The notes: a model not told the origin generated them from the sequence alone. A stretch of 59,651 nucleotides of DNA from Nocardioides sp. (GCF_025964975.1 NZ_JAOPXV010000152.1:1-59651); one strand, 5' to 3'; shown: positions 16,240-25,282, numbered from the stretch's first letter. Numbers and translations are program-made.

Positions 16240-17679
16240 ATGGAATCAGTGCCTGAGCTGTTGTTCATCGCCGGTGAGTGGCGCGAGGCCGAGGACAGCG
16301 CGCGCTTCACAGTGGAGGATCCTGCCGACGGCAGCACCCTCGCCGAGGTGGCAGATGCCGGCGAGTCCGACGCCGCCGACGCGCTTGAAGCGGCCGTCGC
16401 CGCGCAGGCAGCCTGGGCCGCTACCGCGCCTCGAGAGCGCGGCGAACTGCTGCGTTCGGCTTTCGAGCTGATGACCGAGCGTCGCGACGAGTTCGCCCGA
16501 GTGATCAGCTTGGAGATGGGCAAGCCGCTGGCCGAGGCGGCCGGCGAGGTGACCTATGGCGCCGAGTTCTTCCGCTGGTTCTCCGAGGAGGCGGTCCGCA
16601 TCCACGGCCGCTGGATGTCCGCACCCGACGGGAAGAGCCAGCTGCTCACGGCGAAGCGGCCGGTGGGGCCGTGCCTGTTCGTCACGCCATGGAACTTCCC
16701 GCTGGCCATGGGCACCCGCAAGATCGGCCCCGCCATGGCCGCCGGCTGCACCATGGTGGTCAAGCCGGCGCAGCAGACGCCGCTGACGATGCTCAAGCTC
16801 GCCGAGCTGCTGTCGGAGGTCGGACTCCCGGCGGGAGTCCTGAACGTCGTCCCCACGACCAGCGCCGGCCCGGTCGTCTCTGCCCTGATGGCCGACCCCC
16901 GGCTGCGCAAGGTCAGCTTCACCGGGTCCACCGGCGTCGGCAAGGTGCTGGTCAAGCAGTCCGCGGACAACCTGCAGCGCGTGAGCATGGAGCTGGGCGG
17001 CAACGCGCCGTTCCTCGTCTTCGAGGACGCCGATATCTCCGCCGCGGTCGACGGCGCGATGGTGGCCAAGATGCGCAACATGGGCGAGGCCTGCACCTCG
17101 GCCAACCGCTTCCTGGTCCACACCGACGTCGCCGACGAGTTCGCCGCCGCCCTCGGTGAGCGGATGGGAGCCCTCCGGGTCGGTCGCGGCCAGGACGACG
17201 GCGTCCAGGTCGGGCCCCTCATCGACGCGGCCGCGGTGGACTCCGTCAGCAAGCTGGTGAGCGACGCCGTCGACGACGGTGCGCGGGTGGTGACCGGGGG
17301 TGAGCGACCCGATCGCAAGGGCCACTTCTACCCGCCGACGGTCCTCCTCGACGTACCTCCGGCTGCTGCGATCAACGCCGTCGAGGTCTTCGGCCCGGTC
17401 GCCCCCATCACCACGTTCACGACCGAGGACGAGGCGATCGCCGCGGCCAACGACACCGAGTACGGCCTGGCCTCCTACGCCTACACCCGCGACCTGGCGC
17501 GCACGCTCCGCCTGGCCGAGCGGCTGGAGTTCGGCATGCTCGGGATCAACACCGGGCTCGTCTCCAACCCGGCCGCACCCTTCGGTGGCGTGAAGGCCAG
17601 CGGCTTCGGGCGCGAGGGCGGCTTCGAGGGCATCGAGGAATACCTGGACACGACGTACGTCGCACTGCCGGCCGGCTGA
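16240..17679 (+). CDS. gabD: NAD(P)+-dependent succinate-semialdehyde dehydrogenase family protein
   Basis: 479 residues, the standard length. Aldehyde dehydrogenase motifs: VTPWNFPLAMGTRKIGPAMA, FTGSTGVGK (cofactor loop), catalytic base Glu251 in MELGGNAPF, and nucleophile Cys285 in GEACTSANRF; C-terminal SNPAAPFGGVKASGFGREGG is typical of GabD. It would oxidise succinate semialdehyde to succinate in the GABA shunt, though related aldehydes are possible. No transaminase gene is adjacent. A CAGGAT hexamer 6 nt before the ATG is a possible leaderless -10. Confidence 0.88.
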   Translation: MESVPELLFIAGEWREAEDSARFTVEDPADGSTLAEVADAGESDAADALEAAVAAQAAWAATAPRERGELLRSAFELMTERRDEFARVISLEMGKPLAEAAGEVTYGAEFFRWFSEEAVRIHGRWMSAPDGKSQLLTAKRPVGPCLFVTPWNFPLAMGTRKIGPAMAAGCTMVVKPAQQTPLTMLKLAELLSEVGLPAGVLNVVPTTSAGPVVSALMADPRLRKVSFTGSTGVGKVLVKQSADNLQRVSMELGGNAPFLVFEDADISAAVDGAMVAKMRNMGEACTSANRFLVHTDVADEFAAALGERMGALRVGRGQDDGVQVGPLIDAAAVDSVSKLVSDAVDDGARVVTGGERPDRKGHFYPPTVLLDVPPAAAINAVEVFGPVAPITTFTTEDEAIAAANDTEYGLASYAYTRDLARTLRLAERLEFGMLGINTGLVSNPAAPFGGVKASGFGREGGFEGIEEYLDTTYVALPAG

Positions 17680-17801
17680 GGCCTGCGATCAGGGCGCCAG
17701 TGCGCCCGCGCCTCGGCGTCCTCCGCCCCGAGTCCGGCGAGTACGTCCGCCACGTGCTCGTCGCCACCGGCGCGGGCCACGCCACGCTGGTCGGAGTCAG
17801 C

Positions 17802-18170
17802 ATGGCCGCTGGGGTGCCTGCTTCTGAACGTCCGGTCCGCGACGTGACGGCTGCGACGGCGGTGCCCATCGCAGGGATCGAACGCAGTCACTGGGAGCTG
17901 TTCATGGGGTTCAGTCTCATGATGGCGCTGATGCTGGTCGGTCTCGGGTCGCTGACCCTGCTCGTCCGCGGTGCCGCTCCCGACCTGTCGCACGGGACGC
18001 GCGGTGTCCTCGTCCTGCTCGGACTCGTGCTCGTGCCGGCGGTGCTGATCAGCGTGCTCCTGCTGCCGCCGCCGCCCATCGTGCTGCTCGGACTGGCGCT
18101 GGTCGCCGTCGTCCTGGGACTAGTGCGCGACCCCGCAGGCCAGCTCGAGGGCGCGACGGGCCAGCGGTAG
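17802..18170 (+). CDS. hypothetical small membrane protein
   Basis: 122 residues from ATG 17802, which has a GGAG site 5 nt upstream; GTG 17700 would add 34 residues. Three hydrophobic helices are visible: LFMGFSLMMALMLVGLGSL, GVLVLLGLVLVPAVLISVLL and PIVLLGLALVAVVLGLV. The sequence IERSHWELFMGFSL before the first helix looks conserved in type, but I cannot name the family. The last 51 bases overlap the end of glpD on the other strand, so the true C-terminus or existence of the gene is uncertain. Confidence 0.45.
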   Translation: MAAGVPASERPVRDVTAATAVPIAGIERSHWELFMGFSLMMALMLVGLGSLTLLVRGAAPDLSHGTRGVLVLLGLVLVPAVLISVLLLPPPPIVLLGLALVAVVLGLVRDPAGQLEGATGQR

Positions 18171-19667
18171 CGCCGCCTCGCGATCGGCCGCGACCAGGCC
18201 GATGCGGGTCCGCCGGTCGAGCAGGTCGTCGACGTCGACGGCCCCCTCGTGGGTGACGCCGAAGACGAGCTCGGCCAGCGTGACGGCGATGTCGTCCGAC
18301 ACGGGCGCCAGCAGCTCGTCGTCGCCCAGTCCGCTCACCGCGCGCGCGTTGTCGAGGACCAGGGCGGCGTCGGTGCCGAAGCGGCGTACGAGACGCTCGG
18401 GGTGCTCGAGGCGCGCCAGCTCGTCGCGAGGAGCTGCCCCCAGCAGCGGCCTCGTCGCCGTGACACAGGGGCCGGCGTCGAGGCCAACGGTCGCCACGGC
18501 ACAGTCGACGGCGTCCTGGGCCATGCGGCGGTAGGTCGTCAGCTTGCCGCCGACGATCGTGACGACGCCCGTCCGGCTCGTGAGGACGGCGTGCTTGCGG
18601 GAGATGTCGGCCGTGGACCCGTCACCGGCGTCGATGAGCGGCCGGAGACCGGCGAAGGCGCCGACGACGTCGCTGCGTCGCAGCGGTCGGGTGAATGCTG
18701 CCGACACCACGTCGAGGAGGAAGCCGATCTCCGTTTCCGACGGAGTGGGCACGTCGGGGATCTCGCCCTCGACCGGCTCGTCGGTCAGGCCGACGTAGAT
18801 CGTCCGGTCGGGTTGGGGCATGACGAGGACGAAGCGACTGGTGGAGCCCGGAACCGGGGCCGCGACGGTGGCGCGCAGGTCGGGGAAGGTGCCCGACCGG
18901 AGCACGAGGTGCGTCCCGCGGCTCGGACGCAGGGTGATCTCGTCGACGAGCTCGCCGGCCCAGACGCCGGTGGCGTTGATGACGGCCTTCGCCGTGATGG
19001 TCCGCGTCTCCCCGGTGAGCTCGTCGCGGAGCTCGACGCCCGTGCCGGTGGCGGTCACCACCCGGGCCCGGGTGCGGACGTGGGCGCCGTACGCCGCTGC
19101 GGTGCGCGCCACGTTGGCCACGAGCCGGGCGTCGTCCTCGAGCTGACCGTCCCAGGAGAGCAACCCGCCGCGCAGCCCCTCAGGGCGGAGCCCGGGGGCG
19201 ATCCGGAGGGTCTCGGTGGCGGAGACCCGACGTGGCCCGGGGAGGGTCTCGCGGGAGGTGCGCGCGGAGCGTCGAAGCAGGTCGCCGGCGACGAGCCCGG
19301 CCCGGGTGAGGCCGCCGACGACGGGGGACACGCTCGACATCAGCGGCACCAGCATGGGCATCGCGTGCGTGAGGTGGGGGGCCGTGACCTCCATCAGGAT
19401 GCCGCGCTCGAAGGCGCTCTCGTGCGCCACCCCGATCTGGCCGTTCGCGAGGTAGCGCAGGCCGCCGTGCACGAGCTTGGAGGACCAGCGCGAGGTGCCG
19501 AAGGCGAGGTCGTGGGCGTCCACGGCCAGGGTGGTCAGGCCGCGCGTGATGGTGTCGAGGGCGACGCCCGCGCCCGTGATGCCGAGCCCGATGACGAGCA
19601 CGTCGACGTGGTCGGGGAGCCCCGCGGCCCCGTGGCCGATGCGACGCCCTCTGCCAGACCTGGTCAC
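18120..19667 (-). CDS. glpD: aerobic glycerol-3-phosphate dehydrogenase (FAD)
   Basis: 515 residues from GTG 19667. FAD-binding Rossmann loop VLVIGLGITGAGVALD, then FGTSRWSSKLVHGGLRYL (GlpD signature), AVINATGVWAGELVDEIT, RGTHLVLRSGTF and the C-terminal VVTIVGGKLTTYRRMAQDAV. It oxidises sn-glycerol 3-phosphate to DHAP at the membrane and passes electrons to quinone. The start overlaps the TetR stop by 4 bases (GTGA), so it is the second gene of a regulator-glpD operon divergent from an AGPS-like flavoprotein and a lipid kinase. A similar gene order is known around M. tuberculosis Rv2249c-Rv2252. Confidence 0.93.
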   Translation of the reverse strand: MTRSGRGRRIGHGAAGLPDHVDVLVIGLGITGAGVALDTITRGLTTLAVDAHDLAFGTSRWSSKLVHGGLRYLANGQIGVAHESAFERGILMEVTAPHLTHAMPMLVPLMSSVSPVVGGLTRAGLVAGDLLRRSARTSRETLPGPRRVSATETLRIAPGLRPEGLRGGLLSWDGQLEDDARLVANVARTAAAYGAHVRTRARVVTATGTGVELRDELTGETRTITAKAVINATGVWAGELVDEITLRPSRGTHLVLRSGTFPDLRATVAAPVPGSTSRFVLVMPQPDRTIYVGLTDEPVEGEIPDVPTPSETEIGFLLDVVSAAFTRPLRRSDVVGAFAGLRPLIDAGDGSTADISRKHAVLTSRTGVVTIVGGKLTTYRRMAQDAVDCAVATVGLDAGPCVTATRPLLGAAPRDELARLEHPERLVRRFGTDAALVLDNARAVSGLGDDELLAPVSDDIAVTLAELVFGVTHEGAVDVDDLLDRRTRIGLVAADREAALPLARRALELACGVAH

Positions 19668-20242
19668 GGCGCGAGGACCCGGGAGATCAGCAGTCGCGCC
19701 TCGTCGTAGAGGTCGTCCTCGCTCACCTCGTCGTCGACCATCGTGTGTCCGCTGATCACGAAGCCGTGGGCGGCCAGCACCAGCGCGCGCGCCATCGCGG
19801 TCGGGTTGCCGGGGCGCACGGTGCCCTCGGCCTGACCCTCTCGCACGGCGCCCTCGATCAGCTCGATGATGAGGTCCTGCGACCGTCCGCGCCGGTTGAG
19901 GAGATAGGGCAGGAGGAGCTCCGGGTCGAGCTCGACGATGCGGACGAACAGCTCGTTGTCCCGGATCGCCCGGACGGCGCCGATGATCCGGTCGATGAGC
20001 GGTGCCACAGGAACGCTGGTCGTGACGATCGTCGTCCCCTCCCGGGTCATCAGGTCGCTCAGCAGCTGGGGCATGTCCGGCCAGGACCGGTAGATCGTCA
20101 TCCGCGAGACACCCGCGCGGCGAGCCACCTCGGTCAGCGTCGTCCGCCGCCAGCCCACGTCAAGGATGCAGTCGCGCGCCGCGTCGAGGTAGGCGTCGAT
20201 CGCGACCGGTTTGGCGGAGGGATTGTGACGAAGTGACGTCAT
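19664..20242 (-). CDS. TetR/AcrR family transcriptional regulator
   Basis: 192 residues. N-terminal HTH: RTTLTEVARRAGVSRMTIYR with the usual SWPDMPQLLSDLM continuation; an all-helical ligand domain follows (VRIVELDPELLLPYLLNRRG). The gene starts inside the 23-base palindrome shared with the divergent flavoprotein gene and is coupled to glpD, so autoregulation and control of both arms is likely. The ligand may be a lipid or glycerolipid precursor; that is inference from context only. Confidence 0.9.
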   Translation of the reverse strand: MTSLRHNPSAKPVAIDAYLDAARDCILDVGWRRTTLTEVARRAGVSRMTIYRSWPDMPQLLSDLMTREGTTIVTTSVPVAPLIDRIIGAVRAIRDNELFVRIVELDPELLLPYLLNRRGRSQDLIIELIEGAVREGQAEGTVRPGNPTAMARALVLAAHGFVISGHTMVDDEVSEDDLYDEARLLISRVLAP

Positions 20243-20262
20243 GTGTCACACTGTAACACATG
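20240..20262. promoter_or_regulatory. palindromic operator containing both divergent start codons
   Basis: Left half CATGTGTCACA and right half TGTAACACATG around a central C match as an inverted repeat at 10 of 11 positions. CAT at 20240-20242 is the reverse-strand start of the TetR gene and ATG at 20260-20262 starts the flavoprotein gene. Only 17 bases separate the two starts, leaving no space for leaders: on the minus strand TACAGT lies 7 nt before the ATG. A TetR dimer here would block both promoters. Confidence 0.7.
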
Positions 20263-21831
20263 ATCAGTCAGTCCGAGATGCATCCGCAGCGCTGGGGAGA
20301 CCCCGACGCAGCCACCCCACTCCCTGATTCGGCTCGCGGGCTGGTCGAGCTCGCCTTCGGCCTGTCCGACTGCCCGGCGGTCGCGGGCGCGACCCCACCG
20401 ACCGGCGAGACCCCTGTCGCCGCGCTCGCCGCCCTGGTGGACGTGCTCGGCGCCGACAACGTCCTCACCGACGACACCACCCGGATGCTGCGCACCCGGG
20501 GCAAGTCGACTCTCGACCTGCTGAAGGCGCGCGCCGGCGACCTGAGCGACGCTCCCGACGTCGTCGTCCGCCCAAGCGGCCAGGCCGAGATCGAGGCGCT
20601 GCTGGCCGTGGCTGCCACGCACCGCCTGGCGGTGGTCCCCTTCGGCGGCGGCACCTCGGTCACCGGCGGGCTCGTGGCCGACCGTGCGCGGTTCGCCGGT
20701 GTCGTGAGCCTCGACCTCGTCCGGATGAAGTCCCTCCTCGCGGTGGACACCGAGTCGATGACCGCGACGCTGGAGCCCGGGTTGCGCGGCCCTGAGGCCG
20801 AGGCGCTGCTCGCGGAGCACGGATTGACGTTGGGGCACTACCCGCAGTCCTTCGAGTACGCCACCATCGGCGGCTACGCGGCGACCCGCTCGAGTGGTCA
20901 GTCCAGCGCGGGCTACGGCCGCTTCGACTCCCTCGTCATGGGGCTCACCGTGGTGACCCCCTCGGGCACCCTCACCGTCGGCTCCGCCCCCGCCAGTGCC
21001 GCCGGCCCCGACCTGCGCCAGGTCTTCCTGGGCTCCGAGGGCGCCTTCGGCGTGATCACCGCGGTGACCGTCCGGGTGCGCCGCCTCCCCGCCGAGAAGC
21101 TCTACCTCGGCTGGCGCTGGCCCTCCTTCGAGGCCGGCGCGGACGCCATGCGCGCGCTCGCGCAGGCACGCATGTTGCCCGAGGTGATCCGTCTCTCCGA
21201 CGAGGCCGAGACCGCCATCAACCTCGCCGACCCGTCATCGATCGGCAGCGCCGACGACCCCGGGTGCCTGATGATCACCGGCTTCGAGGGGACGCCGCCG
21301 GCGGTCGTCGCCAAGCGCGCAGCCGTGACGTCGGTGCTCACCGAGCTCGGCGGTACCGACCTCGGAGAGCAGCCGGGGGAGGCCTGGGCGCACGGCCGCT
21401 TCAATGCGCCATACCTCCGCGACGCGATGCTGGACGTCGGAGTGCTGGTGGAGACCCTGGAGACCGCCACCTTCTGGTCCCACCGTTCGGGGCTGTACGC
21501 CGACGTGAAGACCGCCCTCGAGGCGTCGCTCGGCAAGAAGGCGATCGTCCTGTGCCACATCTCCCACGTCTACGAGACCGGGTGCTCGCTGTACTTCACG
21601 ATTGCGGTCAGGGAGGCACGCGACCCGCTCGTGCAGTGGGCGGCAGCGAAGGCTGCCGCGTCGGAGGCGATGATCACGGCCGGCGCGACCATCACTCACC
21701 ACCACGCCGTCGGCACCGACCACAAGCCGTGGTTCGAGCGCGAGATCGGTCCCGTCGGGGTCCAGACCCTGCGGGCGATCAAGGACTCGCTCGACCCGTC
21801 GGGGATCCTCAACCCGGGAGTGCTGATCTGA
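20260..21831 (+). CDS. FAD-binding oxidase, alkyldihydroxyacetonephosphate synthase-like
   Basis: 523 residues. An N-terminal QRWGDPDA segment recalls the RWG-W motif of AGPS enzymes. The PCMH/VAO-type FAD domain follows: VVVRPSGQAEIEALLAVA, VVPFGGGTSVTGGL (diphosphate loop), QSFEYATIGGYAATRSSGQS and GSEGAFGVITAVTVRVR. The C-terminal part holds FNAPYLRD, an aromatic/His region CHISHVYETG and ITHHHAVGTDHKPW, matching the AGPS active-site histidine cluster. AGPS exchanges the acyl group of acyl-DHAP for a fatty alcohol, giving an ether lipid precursor; the neighbouring GlpD makes DHAP and DagK phosphorylates lipids. In actinobacteria the real reaction is unproven. Confidence 0.85.
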   Translation: MISQSEMHPQRWGDPDAATPLPDSARGLVELAFGLSDCPAVAGATPPTGETPVAALAALVDVLGADNVLTDDTTRMLRTRGKSTLDLLKARAGDLSDAPDVVVRPSGQAEIEALLAVAATHRLAVVPFGGGTSVTGGLVADRARFAGVVSLDLVRMKSLLAVDTESMTATLEPGLRGPEAEALLAEHGLTLGHYPQSFEYATIGGYAATRSSGQSSAGYGRFDSLVMGLTVVTPSGTLTVGSAPASAAGPDLRQVFLGSEGAFGVITAVTVRVRRLPAEKLYLGWRWPSFEAGADAMRALAQARMLPEVIRLSDEAETAINLADPSSIGSADDPGCLMITGFEGTPPAVVAKRAAVTSVLTELGGTDLGEQPGEAWAHGRFNAPYLRDAMLDVGVLVETLETATFWSHRSGLYADVKTALEASLGKKAIVLCHISHVYETGCSLYFTIAVREARDPLVQWAAAKAAASEAMITAGATITHHHAVGTDHKPWFEREIGPVGVQTLRAIKDSLDPSGILNPGVLI

Positions 21832-22722
21832 GTGACGTCCTTCTCCTTCCTGGTCAACCCAGCCTCAGGTGGCGGCGCTGCGCCCGAGGCGGTCGTCCCG
21901 ATCGCCCGTCGGCTCCGCGACCGCGGCGCCAGCGTCGACGTCACCTACTCACCCGGTCCCCACGCCGCTGCCGCCCTGGTCTTTGAGGCGGTCGGCCGCG
22001 GTGACGTCGTGGTCTGCGTCGGCGGTGACGGGATGCTCTCCTCGCTCGCCGGTGAGGTGGCGCGCCTCGGTGGCACGCTCGGCATCGTGCCGGCCGGGCG
22101 GGGCAACGACTTCGCCCGCATGCTCGGACTGCCCGACGACCCGCTGGCCCAGGCCGACGTCCTGCTCGCCGGCCGACGCCGCGAGGTCGACCTGATCTCC
22201 TACGGCGGGCGGATCCTGGCCGGGTCGGTCTATGCCGGCGTCGACGCGCGCGCGGCCGAGATCGTCGACCGAGCGCGGTTCGTGCCGAAGCTCGCGCAGT
22301 ACCCACTCGCCGCCGTGCGGTCGCTTGCGACGTACACCCCGGCTCGCTACCACCTGACGATCGACGGGACCGCCCACGAGATCGAGGGGGCGACGGTGGT
22401 CGTGGCGAACTCGGGCTACTACGGCAAGGGGATGAAGATCGCGCCGGCCGCGCTCCTGGACGACGGGCTTCTCGACATCATCGTGATCGAGGCGGCCTCG
22501 AAGCTCGCCCTGCTCCGCGCCCTGCCGAGCGTCTACGACGGCGGGCACGTCGACCGGGACGAGGTGCACGTCTTCACCGGGCGCTCCGTCACGCTGGCTG
22601 CCACGTCGCGCCGACCCGTGCCCGTCGGCGGTGACGGCGAGGGTCTGGGCGTGCTCCCCGCACCGCCTGCGGAACCAGCCACCATCTCGGTGCTCCCGGC
22701 GGCGCTCACGGTCATCTCCTGA
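21832..22722 (+). CDS. dagK: diacylglycerol kinase family lipid kinase
   Basis: 296 residues from GTG 21832, which directly follows the previous stop. DagK catalytic domain: FLVNPASGGGAAP, VVCVGGDGMLSSL (GGDG nucleotide loop), GIVPAGRGNDFARMLG and a C-terminal LDDGLLDIIVIE. It phosphorylates diacylglycerol or a related lipid to phosphatidate on the cytoplasmic face of the membrane. Co-transcribed with the AGPS-like gene. The M. tuberculosis counterpart in the same gene order, Rv2252, is a reported diacylglycerol kinase feeding phosphoinositide/PIM synthesis. Confidence 0.92.
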   Translation: MTSFSFLVNPASGGGAAPEAVVPIARRLRDRGASVDVTYSPGPHAAAALVFEAVGRGDVVVCVGGDGMLSSLAGEVARLGGTLGIVPAGRGNDFARMLGLPDDPLAQADVLLAGRRREVDLISYGGRILAGSVYAGVDARAAEIVDRARFVPKLAQYPLAAVRSLATYTPARYHLTIDGTAHEIEGATVVVANSGYYGKGMKIAPAALLDDGLLDIIVIEAASKLALLRALPSVYDGGHVDRDEVHVFTGRSVTLAATSRRPVPVGGDGEGLGVLPAPPAEPATISVLPAALTVIS

Positions 22723-23416
22723 ACGACTCCTTGGAGCGCTCTGGGAACGACCAGGCGAGCAGCTCGGTGTCGGCGGTCGCCTCGAAGGCACCGCCGGGCT
22801 GATCGGTCAGGCGTACGGCGTCGCCTGCGCCCAGCACCTCGTCGTGGATGCGCCCCGCTCCGACGGCGACGAAGAGGTGCTGTCGTCCGGCGGGGGGCAG
22901 GTCGACCGTGGTCCCGGCCGTCAGTCGAGCGATCCGCAGCGACGCTCCGCGAGTGCCGATGGACAGGCCTCCCTCTCCGACGACGGCCGTGAGCCCCGGA
23001 CCTGGCTCGACGTGCTCGGTGTGCCACGTCGGTGTCGTCCCCGGCTCGTCGGGTGCGATCCACGTCTGCAGGAAACGGGTCGGACCGCTCGCCGCATCCG
23101 CGATCTCGGAGTGCCGCACACCCGACCCGGCGCTCATCACCTGCACGTCTCCTGGCCGCAGCGCTTCTGTGTTGCCGTGGTCGTCCGTGTGGAGCAGCAC
23201 CCCCTCCAGCACCCAGGTGACGATCTCCAGGTCGGCGTGCGGGTGGTCCGGGTAGCCGCCGCCAGGGTCGACCCGGTCGTCGTTGTGGCAGATCATCGGC
23301 CCGAAGCCGAGGTTTGCCGGGTCGTAGTGCGGGCCGAAGGAGAACGAGTGGTGGGTGATGCGGCCGGGCTCGGCGGTGGTGAACCTGTGGGGACCCGCGT
23401 GGATGGTCATGGGCAT
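22712..23416 (-). CDS. pirin family protein
   Basis: 234 residues from ATG 23416, with GGGAG 9 nt upstream. Bicupin with pirin metal ligands in the N-terminal half: HSFSFGPHYD, HPHADLEIVTWVLEG and the following HTDDHG, then SAGSGVRHSE. The C-terminal domain is shorter (RQHLFVAVGAGRI). Pirins bind a metal and some show quercetin 2,3-dioxygenase activity; the physiological role is unclear. Convergent overlap of 11 bases with dagK. Confidence 0.88.
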   Translation of the reverse strand: MPMTIHAGPHRFTTAEPGRITHHSFSFGPHYDPANLGFGPMICHNDDRVDPGGGYPDHPHADLEIVTWVLEGVLLHTDDHGNTEALRPGDVQVMSAGSGVRHSEIADAASGPTRFLQTWIAPDEPGTTPTWHTEHVEPGPGLTAVVGEGGLSIGTRGASLRIARLTAGTTVDLPPAGRQHLFVAVGAGRIHDEVLGAGDAVRLTDQPGGAFEATADTELLAWSFPERSKESFRR

Positions 23417-23454
23417 GTCGCCATACTCCCAAGTCACGCTGCAAGGATGGCGCC

Positions 23455-24378
23455 ATGAGAACACTCGGGACGATCTCTGCAGGGGGCTGCGTGCTCCTGG
23501 CGACGTTGCTGGCGAGCTGCACCATCGGGCCCGAGGAGCTGGAAGCGGGCGAGTCGGCCGGGGTGGCGTCCTACCCGTCCGTGGCCGACCTCGGTGACGC
23601 TTCGGGACTCGACGCACTCCTGCCCGACGGCGAGCTCGAGGTGGCATGGGTGCGCGCACAGGACCACGCCGAGTCGCAGGGCGTCGAGGCGGTCGTGGAC
23701 GACGACGGCGACGAGGTGGTGGCAGCCGACGACGCCGTCCTCCTCGTCGTGGCCTGGCAGGTGGGTCTCGGCGAGCCCGGGACCCCGGCTGCAGTGGGCG
23801 AGGCGACGGTCGGGGACCCGGCCGTCGAGCTCGTGCTGATCAGCGGTGGGGTGCGCACCGTGTTGTCGCCTGAGGAAGCCACCCTGGTGCAGGGCTCAGC
23901 GCTGGTGGCGGTCGTCGACGAGAACGACGTCATGCTCGAGGTCACCTTCGACGGCGTCACGCAGAGTGTCGGGCCCGGAGGGGAGATCAGGGAGGTGCCG
24001 GAGCGAGCGGCCGTCCTCTACGACGAGATCCCGACGTCCGAGACCAGCATCGACTGCCGCCCTGCCGAGCTCCAGCCGTTCTGCCGCGCGGACATCGCCT
24101 GGTTGCCCTGGGTGGCGTCGCAGGGATGGGCACCCGACGGGCAGCTGTGGCCGGTCGTGCGGGTGGAGGGAAGGGTCCCCGGCGGCACCGGGACTCCCTC
24201 CCTCACCACGACGCTGGACGGATCCCCGCCCCTCGAGGCGACGGACACCGAGATCGGGGCCGGCCGGTTCCAGCAGCTCGCGATCTATCCAGCAGTCGTG
24301 CCCGGTCCAGAAGTCCTGCGCATCGAGGCCGCAGCCGGCGACGTGTCCATCACCGGCCGCGGTGACCTGAGGCCGTAG
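23455..24378 (+). CDS. predicted lipoprotein, unknown function
   Basis: 307 residues. Signal peptide TISAGGCVLLATLLASC with a lipobox LASC, so Cys22 should become lipidated after cleavage. The mature part is strongly acidic and Val-rich, apparently all beta, with Cys residues in SIDCRPAELQPFCRAD that may form a disulfide. No catalytic motif or family is recognised. It stands alone, divergent from pirin by 38 bases and ending 1 base before the convergent T7SS-like operon. AAGGAT lies 6 nt before the ATG, a possible leaderless -10. Confidence 0.8.
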   Translation: MRTLGTISAGGCVLLATLLASCTIGPEELEAGESAGVASYPSVADLGDASGLDALLPDGELEVAWVRAQDHAESQGVEAVVDDDGDEVVAADDAVLLVVAWQVGLGEPGTPAAVGEATVGDPAVELVLISGGVRTVLSPEEATLVQGSALVAVVDENDVMLEVTFDGVTQSVGPGGEIREVPERAAVLYDEIPTSETSIDCRPAELQPFCRADIAWLPWVASQGWAPDGQLWPVVRVEGRVPGGTGTPSLTTTLDGSPPLEATDTEIGAGRFQQLAIYPAVVPGPEVLRIEAAAGDVSITGRGDLRP

Positions 24379-24379
24379 G

Positions 24380-25282
24380 TCAGCTCTTCTGCCACGGGCC
24401 GTTGATCTTCGACCTGTCGACATGGGTGAACTCCGGCCACACGTTGTTCTCCAACCCGGCCTCGGGAATGTAGGCCTGGAGGCCGTCCCAGTCGCCGGCC
24501 TTGCCGATGTTGAGACCCGTCCAGTGGGTGACGGCGGTGTCGACGATCGTTGCGGCGCCACCGATCGTCGAGGCGAAGGCCTTGATGAGGGGGCCGACGC
24601 CCCCGCTCAGCCAGTTGCCCGCATCGCCGAGCTCCGCGATCTCGCTGGTGATGGCAACGGTCAGGTCGACGAGGTTCTTCAGCTGGCCGGACCAGTAGTT
24701 GAGGAGTGCCTCCTGATGGTCATCCATCAGCTGGGCAGCGTTGAGCATGGTGTCGAGGGTGGCGGAGAGAGCCTTCAGCTGAAGGTCCGCGGTGCTCTCG
24801 TAGGCGATGTAGGCATCACCCGACCACCTCGCCGCGACGTACTTGTTGGCCGAGATGATCTCGTTGCCCTGGTTGCCGAGCACCTCCGCTGCGTCTCGGT
24901 AGGCGGAAGAGATGGCCGACATCATCAGGGGGTCACCTGCGAGGCTGCCGATGGACTGCCTGATCGCCGCCTCGGCCTCTTCCCACTGGACGTGGATCTC
25001 GGTCGTTCCCTCGTTGAACTCCTGGAGCAGTCCGTCGATGTAGCCCTCGATCTGTCCCTGGATCGCGCCGGGGATGCCGCCGGTCAGGAGTCCCTTGATG
25101 CCCCCGACGATCGCACCCGGGATGCCCCCCATGATGTGTGCCTGCGCCCCCTTGATGGCGGTGTTGAACAGGGTCTCGGAGGCCTCGAGGAACTCGTTGA
25201 TCTTCTCGACCACCTCCTCGAGGGCGTCGTCGACCTGGGTCAGGAAGACTTCGGGGTCCTGGCTCGCCTCGGTGCTGGTCAC
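24380..25282 (-). CDS. WXG-type protein with Gly-rich hydrophobic repeat, putative T7SS substrate
   Basis: 300 residues from GTG 25282, overlapping the upstream stop by 4 bases. Residues 1-47 are acidic helix. Residues 52-83 consist of two 16-residue repeats that both begin GGIPGAI (GGIPGAIVGGIKGLLT and GGIPGAIQGQIEGYID). Residues 86-185 form a helical region with the hairpin motif Trp153-Ser154-Gly155 (AARWSGDAYIAYES), as in WXG100 proteins. The C-terminal 70 residues hold another hydrophobic Gly-rich stretch (GGVGPLIKAFASTIGGAATI). Third gene of a coupled operon; I read it as a secreted structural protein or effector, function unknown. Confidence 0.65.
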   Translation of the reverse strand: MTSTEASQDPEVFLTQVDDALEEVVEKINEFLEASETLFNTAIKGAQAHIMGGIPGAIVGGIKGLLTGGIPGAIQGQIEGYIDGLLQEFNEGTTEIHVQWEEAEAAIRQSIGSLAGDPLMMSAISSAYRDAAEVLGNQGNEIISANKYVAARWSGDAYIAYESTADLQLKALSATLDTMLNAAQLMDDHQEALLNYWSGQLKNLVDLTVAITSEIAELGDAGNWLSGGVGPLIKAFASTIGGAATIVDTAVTHWTGLNIGKAGDWDGLQAYIPEAGLENNVWPEFTHVDRSKINGPWQKS

